From positions 1,559,306-1,623,305 of the forward strand of contig NW_002060944.1 of the NCBI RefSeq assembly GCF_000150275.1: a stretch of DNA of 64,000 bases. Direction: 5' to 3'. Below the pieces are notes generated by a model that saw only the letters and a list, made by a program, of their open reading frames with translations, did no database searches and was not told the DNA's origin. The number at the start of each line of letters is the position of its first letter. Position 1 is the stretch's first letter. A program made the translations under genes and the position numbers. Of the stretch, positions 28,001 through 39,600 are shown in pieces. The DNA is from Trichoplax adhaerens (Eukaryota > Placozoa > Uniplacotomia > Trichoplacea > Trichoplacidae).

Positions 28001-29335
28001 TTTATTTCCAACGTAAGGTCGTTGAAAAATTTTTGAATACGCAAATTCACTTTTACCTGCAAGATAAAAATCAAATAGAAGCCCAACGACACCGCGCTAA
28101 TACCACTAAGACTCTGAATATTCCTCATTAAGGATAATGGTAGAGCGACACAAATGGCTAATGAAACCATGACAATCGCTCGTAAAGTTCGAGTATTCTA
28201 TAATAGTTATGTATATGTTGGTTAACAACAGTGTTACGTCAAGTTAGCTTGGCAATGATAAGATGTAGCAATATACTGTACTGTACATATATTTGCATAG
28301 ATAATCAATTAAATGATTGAGTTTACCTCAATTCCAAATAATACAGAAACAATAGAAGGGGACAAGTCACCAACTATAACGTGAAATGCGATGCAAGTTC
28401 CGAAGAGTAGTCCAATGATGCTAAAATTAAAGCAATTTATAATACATTATTACTACAATAAGTTGCAGATAATGCAATACCAGTACTTCATATTATTATT
28501 ATAGTACCAATTATTAGAAGACACTTGCTAAGATATTGCAGCCATAATTTGTAGTTTGTAAGTTTACAATGCAGTTACAATTACTTTAATTATTTCCTGA
28601 AACCTACCTTACTTCTACTAACGATTTGCCAACAGATCCAAATGTGTGATGAGCTACATTAAGAGAAATTTTTTTTCAATTTGTCAATGAATTTGAAAAC
28701 AATGCATAATCAATAGTTTTGACGAAGAATTGATGTTATTATTGTTAGCTTAATTAGACTGTGGATAAGAACAGTATTTGCAGTCAATATTGTGACAAAT
28801 AGCTACTGCATTTATAATCAAATAATTCCATTTCAAGAATTGCCAACCTAAATATTCGTAAGTTCTTTTTTTCGTCGAATTGGCAGCCCGAAGTAAGATG
28901 TCACACGATAGGCGGGTAAGCAGGGAGCTTACAAATAACAAAAGCGATCCTAATATAATTCCACACTATAATACCGACAGAAAGCAACAACTTGAGCAAT
29001 CATATCATCCAAGCTTTTCTGCAATCTGACTTCAAATGATTACTACAACTTAGCTGTCTTAAGTATCAAATTATAACCTAAATCTGATATGACTTTTTAA
29101 ATAATAACGGTAGATTAAGTTAAAAGGAGTACATTATGCAGAATACTGTCCAATAAGTCTATTACTTAATGTCTTGATGTAACAGTAGGTGCAATAGTGA
29201 TAGTTGTTTAGCTAGATAAATTCACGTCAAAAATTTCCTCACTTGATGAAAGCAGAACGGAATGGCTAAGACACTAACGCCAATGATGCTATTGCCAAGG
29301 TTAATAATAAAGGGTAGATCTCTGCTTTGAACCAT
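25039..29335 (-). CDS. SLC38A10: SLC38A10-like amino-acid transporter with long charged tail
   Basis: Multi-pass membrane transporter of the SLC38 (SNAT) family, the SLC38A10 branch by layout. Exon 1 is 29335-29243 (MVQSRDLPFIINLGNSIIG; ATG follows an in-frame TAA). Exons follow near 28950-28850 (RLSCDILLRAANSTKKRTYE), 28650-28610, 28420-28326, 28195-28058 (LPLSLMRNIQSLSGISA), 27950-27830, 27680-27592 (EPSINVMSSIVSSAVNMV), 27507-27408, 27312-27230 (PCRASI), 27156-27042 and 26913-26795 (LTGAIMGTLICYIVPGA). Exon 26682-25039 begins with the last membrane segment (IVLVIGLFCLVMSS), then runs about 530 residues of Lys/Asp/Ser/Asn-rich, disorder-like sequence. The end is coiled coil with a tandem repeat of about 28 residues. 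Joining tail and transporter rests on a phase-0 AAG|GTGCTG donor at 26795; the long hydrophilic C-tail is typical of SLC38A10. Confidence 0.88.
25101..25268 (-). repeat. 84-bp tandem duplication inside the transporter tail
   Basis: Two diverged copies (25101-25184 and 25185-25268) encode the unit DGK(I/L)K(A/E)LQK...GDLKKEI...TEDEKV. They lie within the predicted coiled coil at the C-terminus and differ by one codon in length. Confidence 0.85.
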
Positions 29336-30394
29336 TCTTTAGATTAAACTTATTGGGTTATTAACAAACAGCACTCGATCAGAAACGATAGATTATATTA
29401 TATACCAGTATGCATGAGTCATACGTTGACTTATTAAGAATACGCGTAGAAACGTCTGAGCAATCGTGTTTCCTATCTGGGGATATAAATAAATCTCTTT
29501 ACAAAATTCAATCACAATTGTACCTTGTATTCTATGTACTGTAGTTATAATAAAAAATTTGTAATGGCATATTGGTAAATATGAAAATATACAGTGGCAA
29601 ATCAGTAATTAATTCTTATAATAATAGATCACTATACTGTACTACGGTGTTAGCAATGGTAAGAATAATAAATAGTTTGTAAAGTGCATAATTCTACAGG
29701 ATACTAGCTAGTACTGTAATCTTTTGCTAAAGTAAGGTGCGTATAATTAACGCTGCTCAATAATTACTCTATTATACGCGTATATATAATAATAATTATT
29801 AATTATTAACTGTTTGACAATTTCATGTTAATACGCGTACATCCTATCCAATCCAGCTATTGCCATCGATCCAACTGCAGAATGATTTAATGTACGGTTA
29901 GAATGACCTGATCAACTTATTTCTTTTATTTGTTGCAATAGAATGTAAGGTCAAAAGTGCAATTTGAAGCAAAAGATATAACTTATACGCAGTCACTTTC
30001 TAAAATACCTTAGCAATATGACAAGGATTGTAGACTTGGCTACGAATACTGGTCTACCTCCAGGAAGTCTTTTTAAGATTGTAAAGTTGTCTTGTACACG
30101 TATTTGACCAAGGTTTTACGTAAACACCTTGGTAAAAAGGAGAATAATGAGGCTTGCTATAATACTTTGAATGATATATAAAACTGCTACTACATCGATC
30201 TGAGAATTGACACTTTAAGTTCTTACTTTTGGTTAAGATCATTGACGTCTTGATCACCTTTCTACTTGTCTAGACGAACTGCAAATTGTAGTAAATTAGC
30301 AATGTGTCCAGTACTGTCAGTATTACATACTGTAAACACTCACTACTACAGTATGCTATAAGTAATACCTACAGTACAGTGGTTCATATATTGG

Positions 30395-30840
30395 ATTAAT
30401 ACATGATGTACAGTACAGTACTAGCTCTCATTACACCGTAACGATTGATGATGATGTGGCGTTTTGTTGGCTATACCGTAGAATGTACAGTGTACACTGT
30501 ACAGTACAGTACAGTACAGAAGATTACAGTACAGTACAGAAGATTACAGTACAGTACAGAAGATTACAGTACAGTACTGTACTGTACTGTAGTGTTAGGT
30601 TTAGGCGTACTGTACAGTGTACAGTACAGTACAGTACTATCCTCTGTGCATTACAGTACACAGAGTACAGTACAGTACAGTACTGTACTGTACTGTATTC
30701 TATGCAGTGCTGTACAGTACAGTACTGTACTGTAGTGTACAGTACAGTACCAGCACAAGAAAAGAAAATTTGGGCACCAGCTGCACTGTGCTACAGTATA
30801 CAGTACTGTACTTATTGTACAGTACAATGTACATATTAGA
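30395..30840. repeat. CAGTA/TACTG palindromic island B, left lobe
   Basis: Dense CAGTA and TACTG pentamers with many orientation flips (for example TACAGTACTGTACTGTACTG near 30570). It includes three tandem 20-base units at 30511-30570. All six frames stay open for long stretches because the pentamer lacks stops in most registers, giving Tyr/Cys/Val/Gln strings with no coding meaning. Confidence 0.9.
30511..30570. repeat. Three tandem 20-bp units
   Basis: The unit ACAGTACAGAAGATTACAGT occurs three times in succession without mismatch, inside the pentamer island. This indicates recent local amplification. Confidence 0.92.
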
Positions 30841-30987
30841 CAGTATTACAACAGTGAAATGAGCTGAAATGAGTATAATCACAAGCACTTACACTTACAG
30901 TTAGACCTGAGAAAGGCTTAGTATTCTGTTTGAATCATGAGTATGCATGCATCTGTGTCAGAAAGAAAGTCTACCATTGACGTTCAC

Positions 30988-31440
30988 CTACAGTACACTA
31001 AGTACAGTACAGTTAGTCGTGCACTGTACTGTACAGTACAGTACACTACCTTGCACAGTATGACCGTACAGTACATTGCACTGAACTGTGCTTTCCGCCC
31101 TCTCTTTCTTTTTGACACTTGAGACTGTGCTTTTAGTAGTACTGTACAGTACTGTACACTGTGTACAGTACTGTACTGTACAGTAATTATACATAATTAA
31201 TTAATTAATTAATTCTACTGTACAGTGTACAGTACATACACACTGTACTGTACTGCGTTGTATACTGTACACTGTACTGTACTCTGTACTGTACAGTACA
31301 GGGTTAGGGTTTGTACTGTAATCCGCTACGGTACGACCGTAGTCTCTACTGTACTGTACAGTACAGTACATGCTACTGCTACTACAGTAAAGTACTGTAC
31401 TGTACAGTACTGCACTGTAAACTCTACTGTACTTTACTGT
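30988..31440. repeat. CAGTA/TACTG palindromic island B, right lobe
   Basis: Same pentamer pair as the left lobe, interrupted by an (AATT)n run at 31195-31214 and by GGGTTAGGGTT at 31301-31311. It ends at a second (AATT)n run (31441-31476), about 350 bases before the WDR45B start codon. Confidence 0.9.
31195..31214. repeat. (AATT)n run
   Basis: Five AATT tetramers within island B. Confidence 0.9.
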
Positions 31441-31476
31441 AATTAATTAATTAATTAATTAATGAATTAATGAATT
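31441..31476. repeat. (AATT)n / AATGAATT run
   Basis: Tandem AATT units that degrade into AATGAATT at the right border of island B. Confidence 0.85.
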
Positions 31477-31791
31477 TACAACTAGTTTACATACAGTATG
31501 ACTGTAGCCAAAGTGGAGCAGTACATTTTCTAACATGGCGATCTTGTTATTGTAAACTAAGCCGAAGTTGATTTTGGAACCAAAATTGACTGTCGTCTAT
31601 CTTTGCATTAGTAATTACAAAGTTTTTTTTATAAGGAAGACTAAACTGACGATAAATACGCAAGCCAATAGCCAGTAACCAAGTGCTCCACCGAATACAG
31701 TATTCAAGGAAATTACGCCTATTGATGTCTACTTGTATTACAAACGAATATTTTACGATTAATCAGTGCTAATTACAATATAAAATTAATC

Positions 31792-34700
31792 ATGCAAGTC
31801 AACAAAATTTTCACTCAAAGAAATGGCATGCTTTATTGTGGCTTTAATCAAGATCAAGGTAACTTATGATGATGATTTCATAACTCTTCTCCTATACTAG
31901 AATACTTTAATCAGTCATTATACGTACTGTAACATAATATAGGGAAAATGACTGATTTGCCATTGCATAATATAAATATAATGAATTCATTAATCTATCG
32001 ATAAATTCATGCGAAAACTCGCAACCAATATTGTTGAGGCTACGTGTTAATCGTTGGCGTGTAGCGTACGAGTATAATGGCGCAGCAAATGTGCGTATAG
32101 CTTTATACAATATGCGAGGAAGCATTTCTAGAAATAGACAACTTTGTAGACTACTATACGAATGAGTAAGGCGTAATCTATCAGCAAACTGAAATGAAGC
32201 GCTATCTGTATCCTTAATACGTGCATATATCATTACCCTAAAATTCTATATTAAAGCGTCAATCCTTCAGCTACAGTATTGTACAGTACTACTTGAGCAG
32301 TTGGTAAACCTGTAAGGTTAAAGTGGAGCTCACATAATTATTGATAGTAAATAGCATTAACTCATTCTAGCATAAAACGTCTCAGCTTGCGTAAAAAAAT
32401 AGACATAGAGACATACCACAATCTAAAAAAAGTAATTGATAATGATTTGCATATTTATACTTTCGACAATAGATGTACGCGTACATTATCAAGGCAGTAA
32501 TTATAATATTCACCTGCTGACATTACAATGTTAACTTTCCATCAAAGATAATTTTGATGTATTCCACCGAGGGATAGTTTCAACCGAATGTAGGTTTCTA
32601 ACTATGAAACCATTAATCACGTACATCTGTCGGGCTATATGCTGTAGCATACAGAAAAAATATTTACTTTCATATTTCCTTCCATTACATAGGTTGCTTT
32701 GCTTGCGGTATGGAAAATGGATTCAGAGTCTTTAACTGTGACCCACTAAAGGAAAAAGAACGCCACGGTAGGGAAAATAGAGTTGTTTAAATTAATTAAT
32801 TAATGAATCGACTTTTCACTTAAATATGACAGTTTTAGGATTGTACTATGCACTACTACACTAGCGATATATTCTTGATACTTGTAAACGGACAGTTCTG
32901 ATTGTATTCCATAACTATAGTGACGGTTAATAGTAGTAGTCATGTGTAGTAGTATTTTTATGAGATAAAACAGACTGAGTTAATTAAAATAGATTTACTC
33001 CAGTTCTTCCTCGTAAATTGATCGGTCCATAATCGATTCATTGTTTTAATACGATACTCATATAACATACCTTAATTCTTGCTAAGTTACTATCTAAATA
33101 TCTTATGCATTCACTGAAGAATCACATAACTAACATATATCAGTTTATATGTATGTAACTCCTAAATTATAATTATCCAATTGTTCCTGATTAACCAACA
33201 GGATTATTCTGATACCGAAATTGACGTAATTGTAACCTTAACGTATCTACTTTTTTAATTAGATTTTGATGGAGGCATCCAACAGGTAGAAATGCTGTTT
33301 CGATGTAATTACTTGGCTATTGTTGGTGGAGGCCAGAGCCCAAAATATCCGCCTAATAGAGGTACTAATCATCGTAATATGTTTTCTATATAATTGTCTG
33401 TTATAGCCTGCTACTTATGATCTTAAATTTTAGAAACACAACACTAAATATACAGTACGCGGATTGCAGTTCACAACTATTTTCCCTTAATTTTTTAGTG
33501 GTAATATGGAACGATGTGCAAAAGAACAGTGTCATTGAGTTAAACTTTGCTACAGAAGTTAGAGCAGTTCGCCTACGAAGAGATAGGTTAGTTCGCAAAA
33601 CCTTCGAGTTTTATATAAATTATCCAGTTTCAACGATATTTTTCGAGAAGTAGTCTATCAGTATATCATACAAGTGAAAAAGCTGTTACAGTATACAGAG
33701 TGGTCAATAAATGACCTGATCTTATTTTTGGGGAGAATTGAATATCCACAGATGTTATTTTAAATACTGTGCGGCATTATTTGCAGAATTGTTGTAATAC
33801 TTGATACAATGGTAAAAGTATTTACCTTTACACAAGCACCACAACAAGTACATGTGTTTGATACCTGCAGCAATCCTAAAGGTAATTTATCTACCAACAT
33901 TGGGTAACAAATAATTACGTGTACAGTAAGCGTATATTTTATTAAAAGCATAATCTACCGCTATTACTATAATTATTAATCGCCATGGTGTAACGCTGAC
34001 TTTTTGTTATCGTTTTCAAAAGGAATTGGCGTTTTGTGTCCGAGTAGTAGTAATTCCTTGTTAGCTTTCCCTGGTGTCAAGCTTGGTTCAGTTCAACTGA
34101 TTGATTTAGGAAACGCTGAAAAACCTCCAGCTATAATCGAAGCTCATGAAAATGCCATTACGTGTATTTCTCTCAATCTTGATGGTACACTGTTAGCTAC
34201 TGCCTCTGAAAAGGTAACTCAAATTAGTTACTCGTACAATTAATTTTATATACAAATTATATGCTATTTATGATATAACGAACTATAAAGATGATAATTT
34301 GATGGATATTCTTCGCAAAGGTGACTAGTACTAATATGCATACTTTTATGCTAACATTTGATGAGCATGCGAATGATACTGCAACATAGTGTAAGCTACA
34401 GTGTGAATCGTGATACTTTAGTGAAGCTTTGTATTTCTGTAATGATACTGTATCTTGTAGTAAATCAATAAAGTTTTGCTTTTTAGTGTCGCTATTATGT
34501 TTATGACTATACTAATACTGTAGAACTGCATATCAAGCAATATTCATTTATACGTTCAGCCCTCAAATCGCTTTTTCATCTATTTCCTACAATTCGTCTA
34601 ATTTCTGATGATAGCATGCCCTAAAAATCTGGAATTCGATATAGTTAAGGTTATTTGTATATTTACCTGATTATGACATGAGTAGTTCCCCAAAAATTTA

Positions 34701-35541
34701 CTTCAGACACAGTGTTTCATTTTTAATTCATTTTTAATCCGGTATACTGATTTGGTATAGGGTACGCTAATAAGGATATTTAATACTGCGACATGTTTAC
34801 TGGAAAATGAGTTAAGGCGTGGCACGGGAAATGCCTTTATTTATTGGTAAGTCTACAAATTGACTGACATTGATTAAATATATTTAAAGGCCACTCATTA
34901 CTGATATAAGTAACAGTGACGTAAGTATAAAATCTAAAATTACAAGTTTAAGGGATTTGCTAGTGTCCGATACCTACATGGATAATTTTTTTTTCATTTA
35001 GTATAAATTTCAGTCCTGAATCTTCTCTATTGTGCGTGGCCAGCGATCATGGAACTATTCATGTTTTTAATATAGCCGATCCGAAAAAGAACAAGCAGTC
35101 CAGGTAGAATATGTTTTGGAATTAGATACTCGAGCTTGTTGTTTATGGAAATAATGGCTTAATTGATGTATTTGCATAATTTCACATTACCTCTTGATAG
35201 TCTTGCTGGTGCGCACTTTCTTCCCAAATATTTCAATTCTCGATGGAGTTTTATGAAAATTCAAATTCCTAATGGTTGTCAATGTATATGTGCATTCGGA
35301 AATGACAGCAATACAGTCATTGGTAAGCCGCGATACTGTATTTAATATAATTTGCTATCGTATCAAATTTCAGTAAATCTGTTTTATCTTTTATTACATA
35401 CCAAATAATATTTTGCTCATAATTTATCCATCAGCTATCTGTGGTGATGGCAACTACTACAAGTTTCAGTTTAACGAAAAAGGAGAATACAGTCGAGAGA
35501 TGAGTCAAAACTTTTTAGAAATGACTGACGGTGGTACATAA
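31792..35541 (+). CDS. WDR45B: WDR45B / WIPI3, PROPPIN autophagy protein
   Basis: Seven-bladed WD40 beta-propeller that binds PI3P on autophagic and endolysosomal membranes. Ten exons: 31792-31858, 32693-32767, 33263-33361, 33499-33586, 33787-33881, 34023-34213, 34761-34846, 35002-35103, 35201-35322 and 35435-35541. All are phase-consistent and total 1032 nt (343 aa, about the length of human WDR45B). Diagnostic stretches are [54 protein letters not shown] in blade 5-6 (the L/FRRG lipid-binding motif) and the end FLEMTDGGT. These fit WIPI3 better than WIPI4. The first exon is small ([20 protein letters not shown]) and separated by an 834-base intron. The first ATG of that frame was used. Confidence 0.96.
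31907..32233 (-). CDS. Unexplained 108-codon frame inside WDR45B intron 1
   Basis: An ATG-started antisense frame encodes about 108 residues of mixed composition ([20 protein letters not shown] at the start, ending [10 protein letters not shown]). Its composition is less skewed than other chance frames here. I recognise no family, signal peptide or motif, and there is no clear promoter or splice context. It may be a nested gene or simply noise. Confidence 0.2.
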   Translation of the reverse strand: MIYARIKDTDSASFQFADRLRLTHSYSSLQSCLFLEMLPRILYKAIRTFAAPLYSYATRQRLTRSLNNIGCEFSHEFIDRLMNSLYLYYAMANQSFSLYYVTVRIMTD

Positions 35542-36644
35542 GGGCAGCACTTTCACAATATAATCTCTTAAACGCTTGCTATTGAAATGATATGTCTGCA
35601 CTCTCAAAGTAATAGTTTATTATTTGCCTAAAAATAATCATCCTAATTGCTAATTGTATGAGGTAAAGAAGAAATCAAGTATCATTCCTAATATGGAGAA
35701 CATCTATCTTAAGTTTCCAAACCTAACTAGGTCTATAATGTCACTCCTATTTGATTTACGATAACTGATTTTCTCTAATTACTTTTTTATAACTGTTTTT
35801 GTTAAAGATTCAAATTTTATAAATTTCTTGCGCAGATTATGTCACTTTATATTTTCGTTTCCCAACTGTAATATTAGTAATTGTATTACAGTAAAACTAT
35901 TATCAACTTCTTGGTGGTGCGTTATTGCCAGTATAACAAATAAATTAAACGAATAATGATATTTTTTAAGACTATGTTAACATGCATGCTGTTGGTATGC
36001 ATCTACAAGCGACTGTAGCTTACCCCAAATATAGATTCTCTTAGTTGTAGAACGATTATTGTATTACCCTCGGTAACTGTATCAATCTGATTTTTTGTTC
36101 ATAGGCTACAAGATAATATTACTTGATAAATAAGCATAGCCCTTTATAAAGATATCCATATATTTTATTTCATACACAGAATTAGATTGTACTAATTAGC
36201 CATCATTATAACTGATCTATATTCATTTTATATGTAGTATTTCGAATAATATGCGACCTGTAAAGGCGATTTATTCCTATCCTAAATAAAATTAACTTTA
36301 AAAACAAGTATTGTATAAAGGTCCATGCTTAGTCATTACAAGTAAATACAATTCACCAAAATGTGTGGTTGTCAGTGCGCATTATATTTTATTTTGTTTA
36401 ACTATAAATACATATTTGAAGCTGGTGTGGCTCAGAAACATAGCAGTTATTTATAAAATGATTTTAATTCTCATCATTACCGCTTTTGCGTGATAAATAT
36501 AGCACATATCCTTATTATCATTTGTAATAGTAATAAAAAAGTAAGGCGATCGCTTCATAATCTTCGGCTAAAAATAAGCAGCTCCTTCTTATTCGATCTC
36601 GCAATAGCATATAAAAGCAATGTTAAATAATAGTATTTTCATCG
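35542..36644. other. Convergent intergenic region WDR45B / PGAP1
   Basis: Tail-to-tail interval of 1.1 kb, AT-rich, with an AATAAA near 35937 that could serve WDR45B. No coding exon and no CAGTA island are seen. Confidence 0.5.
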
Positions 36645-39600
36645 TTAATCTTTCTTCTTATCTCGAAAAGTAAAATCTGTGCATATTAAAAAAAATAATA
36701 TTAAAACAGTTTGAATCATTAACAGTCGATACGTGGAATACAGTGCGAACAACACTGTTATAAAAAATAGCAATAAAATAATCCGTGGTAGCTGAAATTT
36801 GAAAGCTCTAAAAACATCAAAATACCTAGTTAGATCAACAGCAATTGATATTACTTATGATTACTATCATGTTATTACATTAACAATGGTACTTGTAATG
36901 GTACAGTACTTACATATCCTCGTAAAAACTCGATTTCTGAAATAAAACTAGTAAACCACAACTGGCTAATAACGATTCGTGCATAAAAGGGTCAGGCATC
37001 ACATTAAATCCGTATCTGTTTAAAAGGCAAGATCGTTTATTACAGTTGATCAGTTACTGCTTTCAATGTAACACAGGATGGCCGATTAGAAATTAATTGC
37101 TACATCGTAAAATCTTACCTCAAATTTTTGAACCACATGATTGCTGAAGGAATGGTAAGAAAGGAACTAAGAAGACTGGAATTTAGTAATAAAAAGCATA
37201 AATCGGAACTGCCACAATATTCTCTTTCTTTATTCTGTCTAGAATTGATAATTGCCACAAGCTACGAATTTATTATAAAAAGTGGAATACAAGAAAATAT
37301 AAATTTAATAGAAATTCTTGTTAAATTTACATATATCAGCTTAGTTCTAATCACTTTTGGTTTCCTAGCTTACCTTAACATAACAGTACAAAATGGTACA
37401 ATATAAACCCAGTGCCCCACACATTGTTAGGCAGATAGTTATAACTAGCAACCCGAATATGATATTAAAGTATAAATTAAAGCATATGGCAGTAAAAATG
37501 TTTCCAGTTAGACGAGCCATGGATAACCACCTTTTAGGACATACAAAGATAGTTAGATATTGCATAATCATCAACATCCTAGCATATTTTCAGTTTTTAA
37601 GCTGATTCGATGACAGTATTGATCATTCCTTGAATGATAACTACGACTAGAGAAAAGCTAATAAGAAATAGTTACCATCAATTCGTTTCCCTTTAATTGT
37701 AAAAATTACCTAGATGTAAATCTTAATACAGAAGCAACACCATAAACCAGCCAATCCATGATACAGAACTGAAAATGTAACCCAGAAATGCTAAACATAT
37801 GGATCACCGATAGTAAATAGGTCGACCATTCACCAGATTTCATTACGTTAAAAATGTCGGGTTGTGGGAAAATTGGGAAAGGCCATGCAAATTTAGAAAA
37901 CGTCGAACTAGATAATTTGGTATAAATTAGTAGATAATGAAATCTCGAAATCTGCCACCTTATTCGTTAAGTATAGTTTAAGTAACATAATTTTTCAATT
38001 TATTGTAGCATAAATACACAATTAAAATAAGTTTCAAACCTGAATAAATAACTAAAAGAAACTAAAGATGCAGCAAATTTCCATCTTCGATCTAGTTCTT
38101 GATTCAGTAATGTTTTTATCGAGAAATGATCTGAAGTTTGTTGTTTTAACGCTAAAGCAACACCTGGGCTAGTATTTAGCCTTTCGTTACCATCTTGGCT
38201 ATCAGTAGATTTTGATTGATAAGTTTCTAACGAGTATTACATTAAAAGTCTTAGAACGCGCAGGCTATCATATATTCTTAATATCAAACACTCACATCAA
38301 CGCTACTATGTAATATCAGAAACGCTAGTTGTACACATATTACCAAATAAATAAAACTAGAGACAATAAATGAGATCGACGGAAAAATATACCATTGACA
38401 TATTTCACCAAATTAAATGCCAGCAAAATGATAATTGCCATTGTCCATCCCGGTAGAAAGATTGCATAATAACGAACCATCTGTGAGTAATAATTTGCCA
38501 TTACATATACGTATCTCTTTAACAGTAGTTTTAATTTTATTTAATTGGATATGAATTACAAACCTGTCCAAGCAGTCGTGTATAATCGGTAGTAACAATA
38601 ATCTAGAATGAAGTTAATTCTCAACCTTAAAAAATGAATTGTACAAGAGCATTTGAAGTGCACATTCATGGATACTAACTTTGTAGCGACATTTAGCGTT
38701 TGTACTCCAGATAGTTAGTCGAATACTCATGTTCTGATATTTGTTATCATTTGGCCTAGGTGTCTGCATTGGCATAGATACATTTTAGCATTTGGCTGCT
38801 ATCATTCTCTTATAATAAAATGGAGTTTACTAGGCAAACTTTTATTATAGATATGGGTACAAGTATTTGATACTTTTACCTAATACAAAACTCAAAATCA
38901 ACCAACAACCTAAATTTATACTGTAGTGTTGTCATAAGCGTTTAAATTTCAACTGCTAAAAATTTAGTATCTATAACTGCTTGACAGTTATAGCTGGAAG
39001 TCTAAGCATATCCTCATTATTCTAGGTACTATACAGCACAAGCATATCAGACTTCTTCGGCACCAGCTAGTATTATATGATTAGTTTTGAAATCGGGTTG
39101 TTCATAGCTTATGATCACGGTGTTATTTCAAGTAGACTAATTATGCCCCGATACACTACATACATTTAAAATATACATACTTGCATATAAATAGAAAAAT
39201 TTAATTTCCCATTATCCTCGGGTCTAAAGAAATTAGATCTTTTTAATTTTAAGTCATTGAGAACGGAAATACGTGTATTCCAGCTAAACGATATTCTTCA
39301 AATTTTTAAATAGTAACGGCTATAAATTCTTTATTTAGATATTTCATTTACCTAACGTATCGAAAGACATCTTCATGAAACCACGGAACATGAAATTGAA
39401 TAGCTAGTTCGATTAAACGAAGGTACAACGATTACTTAGGTGAGAAATCATGTAGCAAAACAATAAAAGAAATTTGATGTTTAACAACTAGTTATGTAAT
39501 AGAAAATACAACAGTTATTTACGGAAAGAGACTATGCAGTAAACGAATCTAAAATCTAACGTAAAGGTAAAATAGATAGCTTAATAATATTGAGTAATAA

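Larger units (their letters stand above)
29336..31791. promoter_or_regulatory. Divergent intergenic region SLC38A10-like / WDR45B
   Basis: Head-to-head interval of 2.5 kb. It holds the largest CAGTA/TACTG island (30395-31440, two lobes), a 20-bp triplication, two (AATT)n runs and a short telomere-like string. I see no exon other than frames generated by the repeat. Confidence 0.5.

Noticed and set aside
30445-31446. Several open frames of 60-127 codons rich in Tyr, Cys, Val, Thr and Gln
   Set aside because: They are translations of the CAGTA/TACTG repeat, open on both strands and in several frames, with no other content.
37128-37406. Plus-strand frame of 92 codons with hydrophobic segments
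   Set aside because: It is the shadow of a PGAP1 exon on the minus strand, where FLTIPSAIMWFKNLR is conserved.
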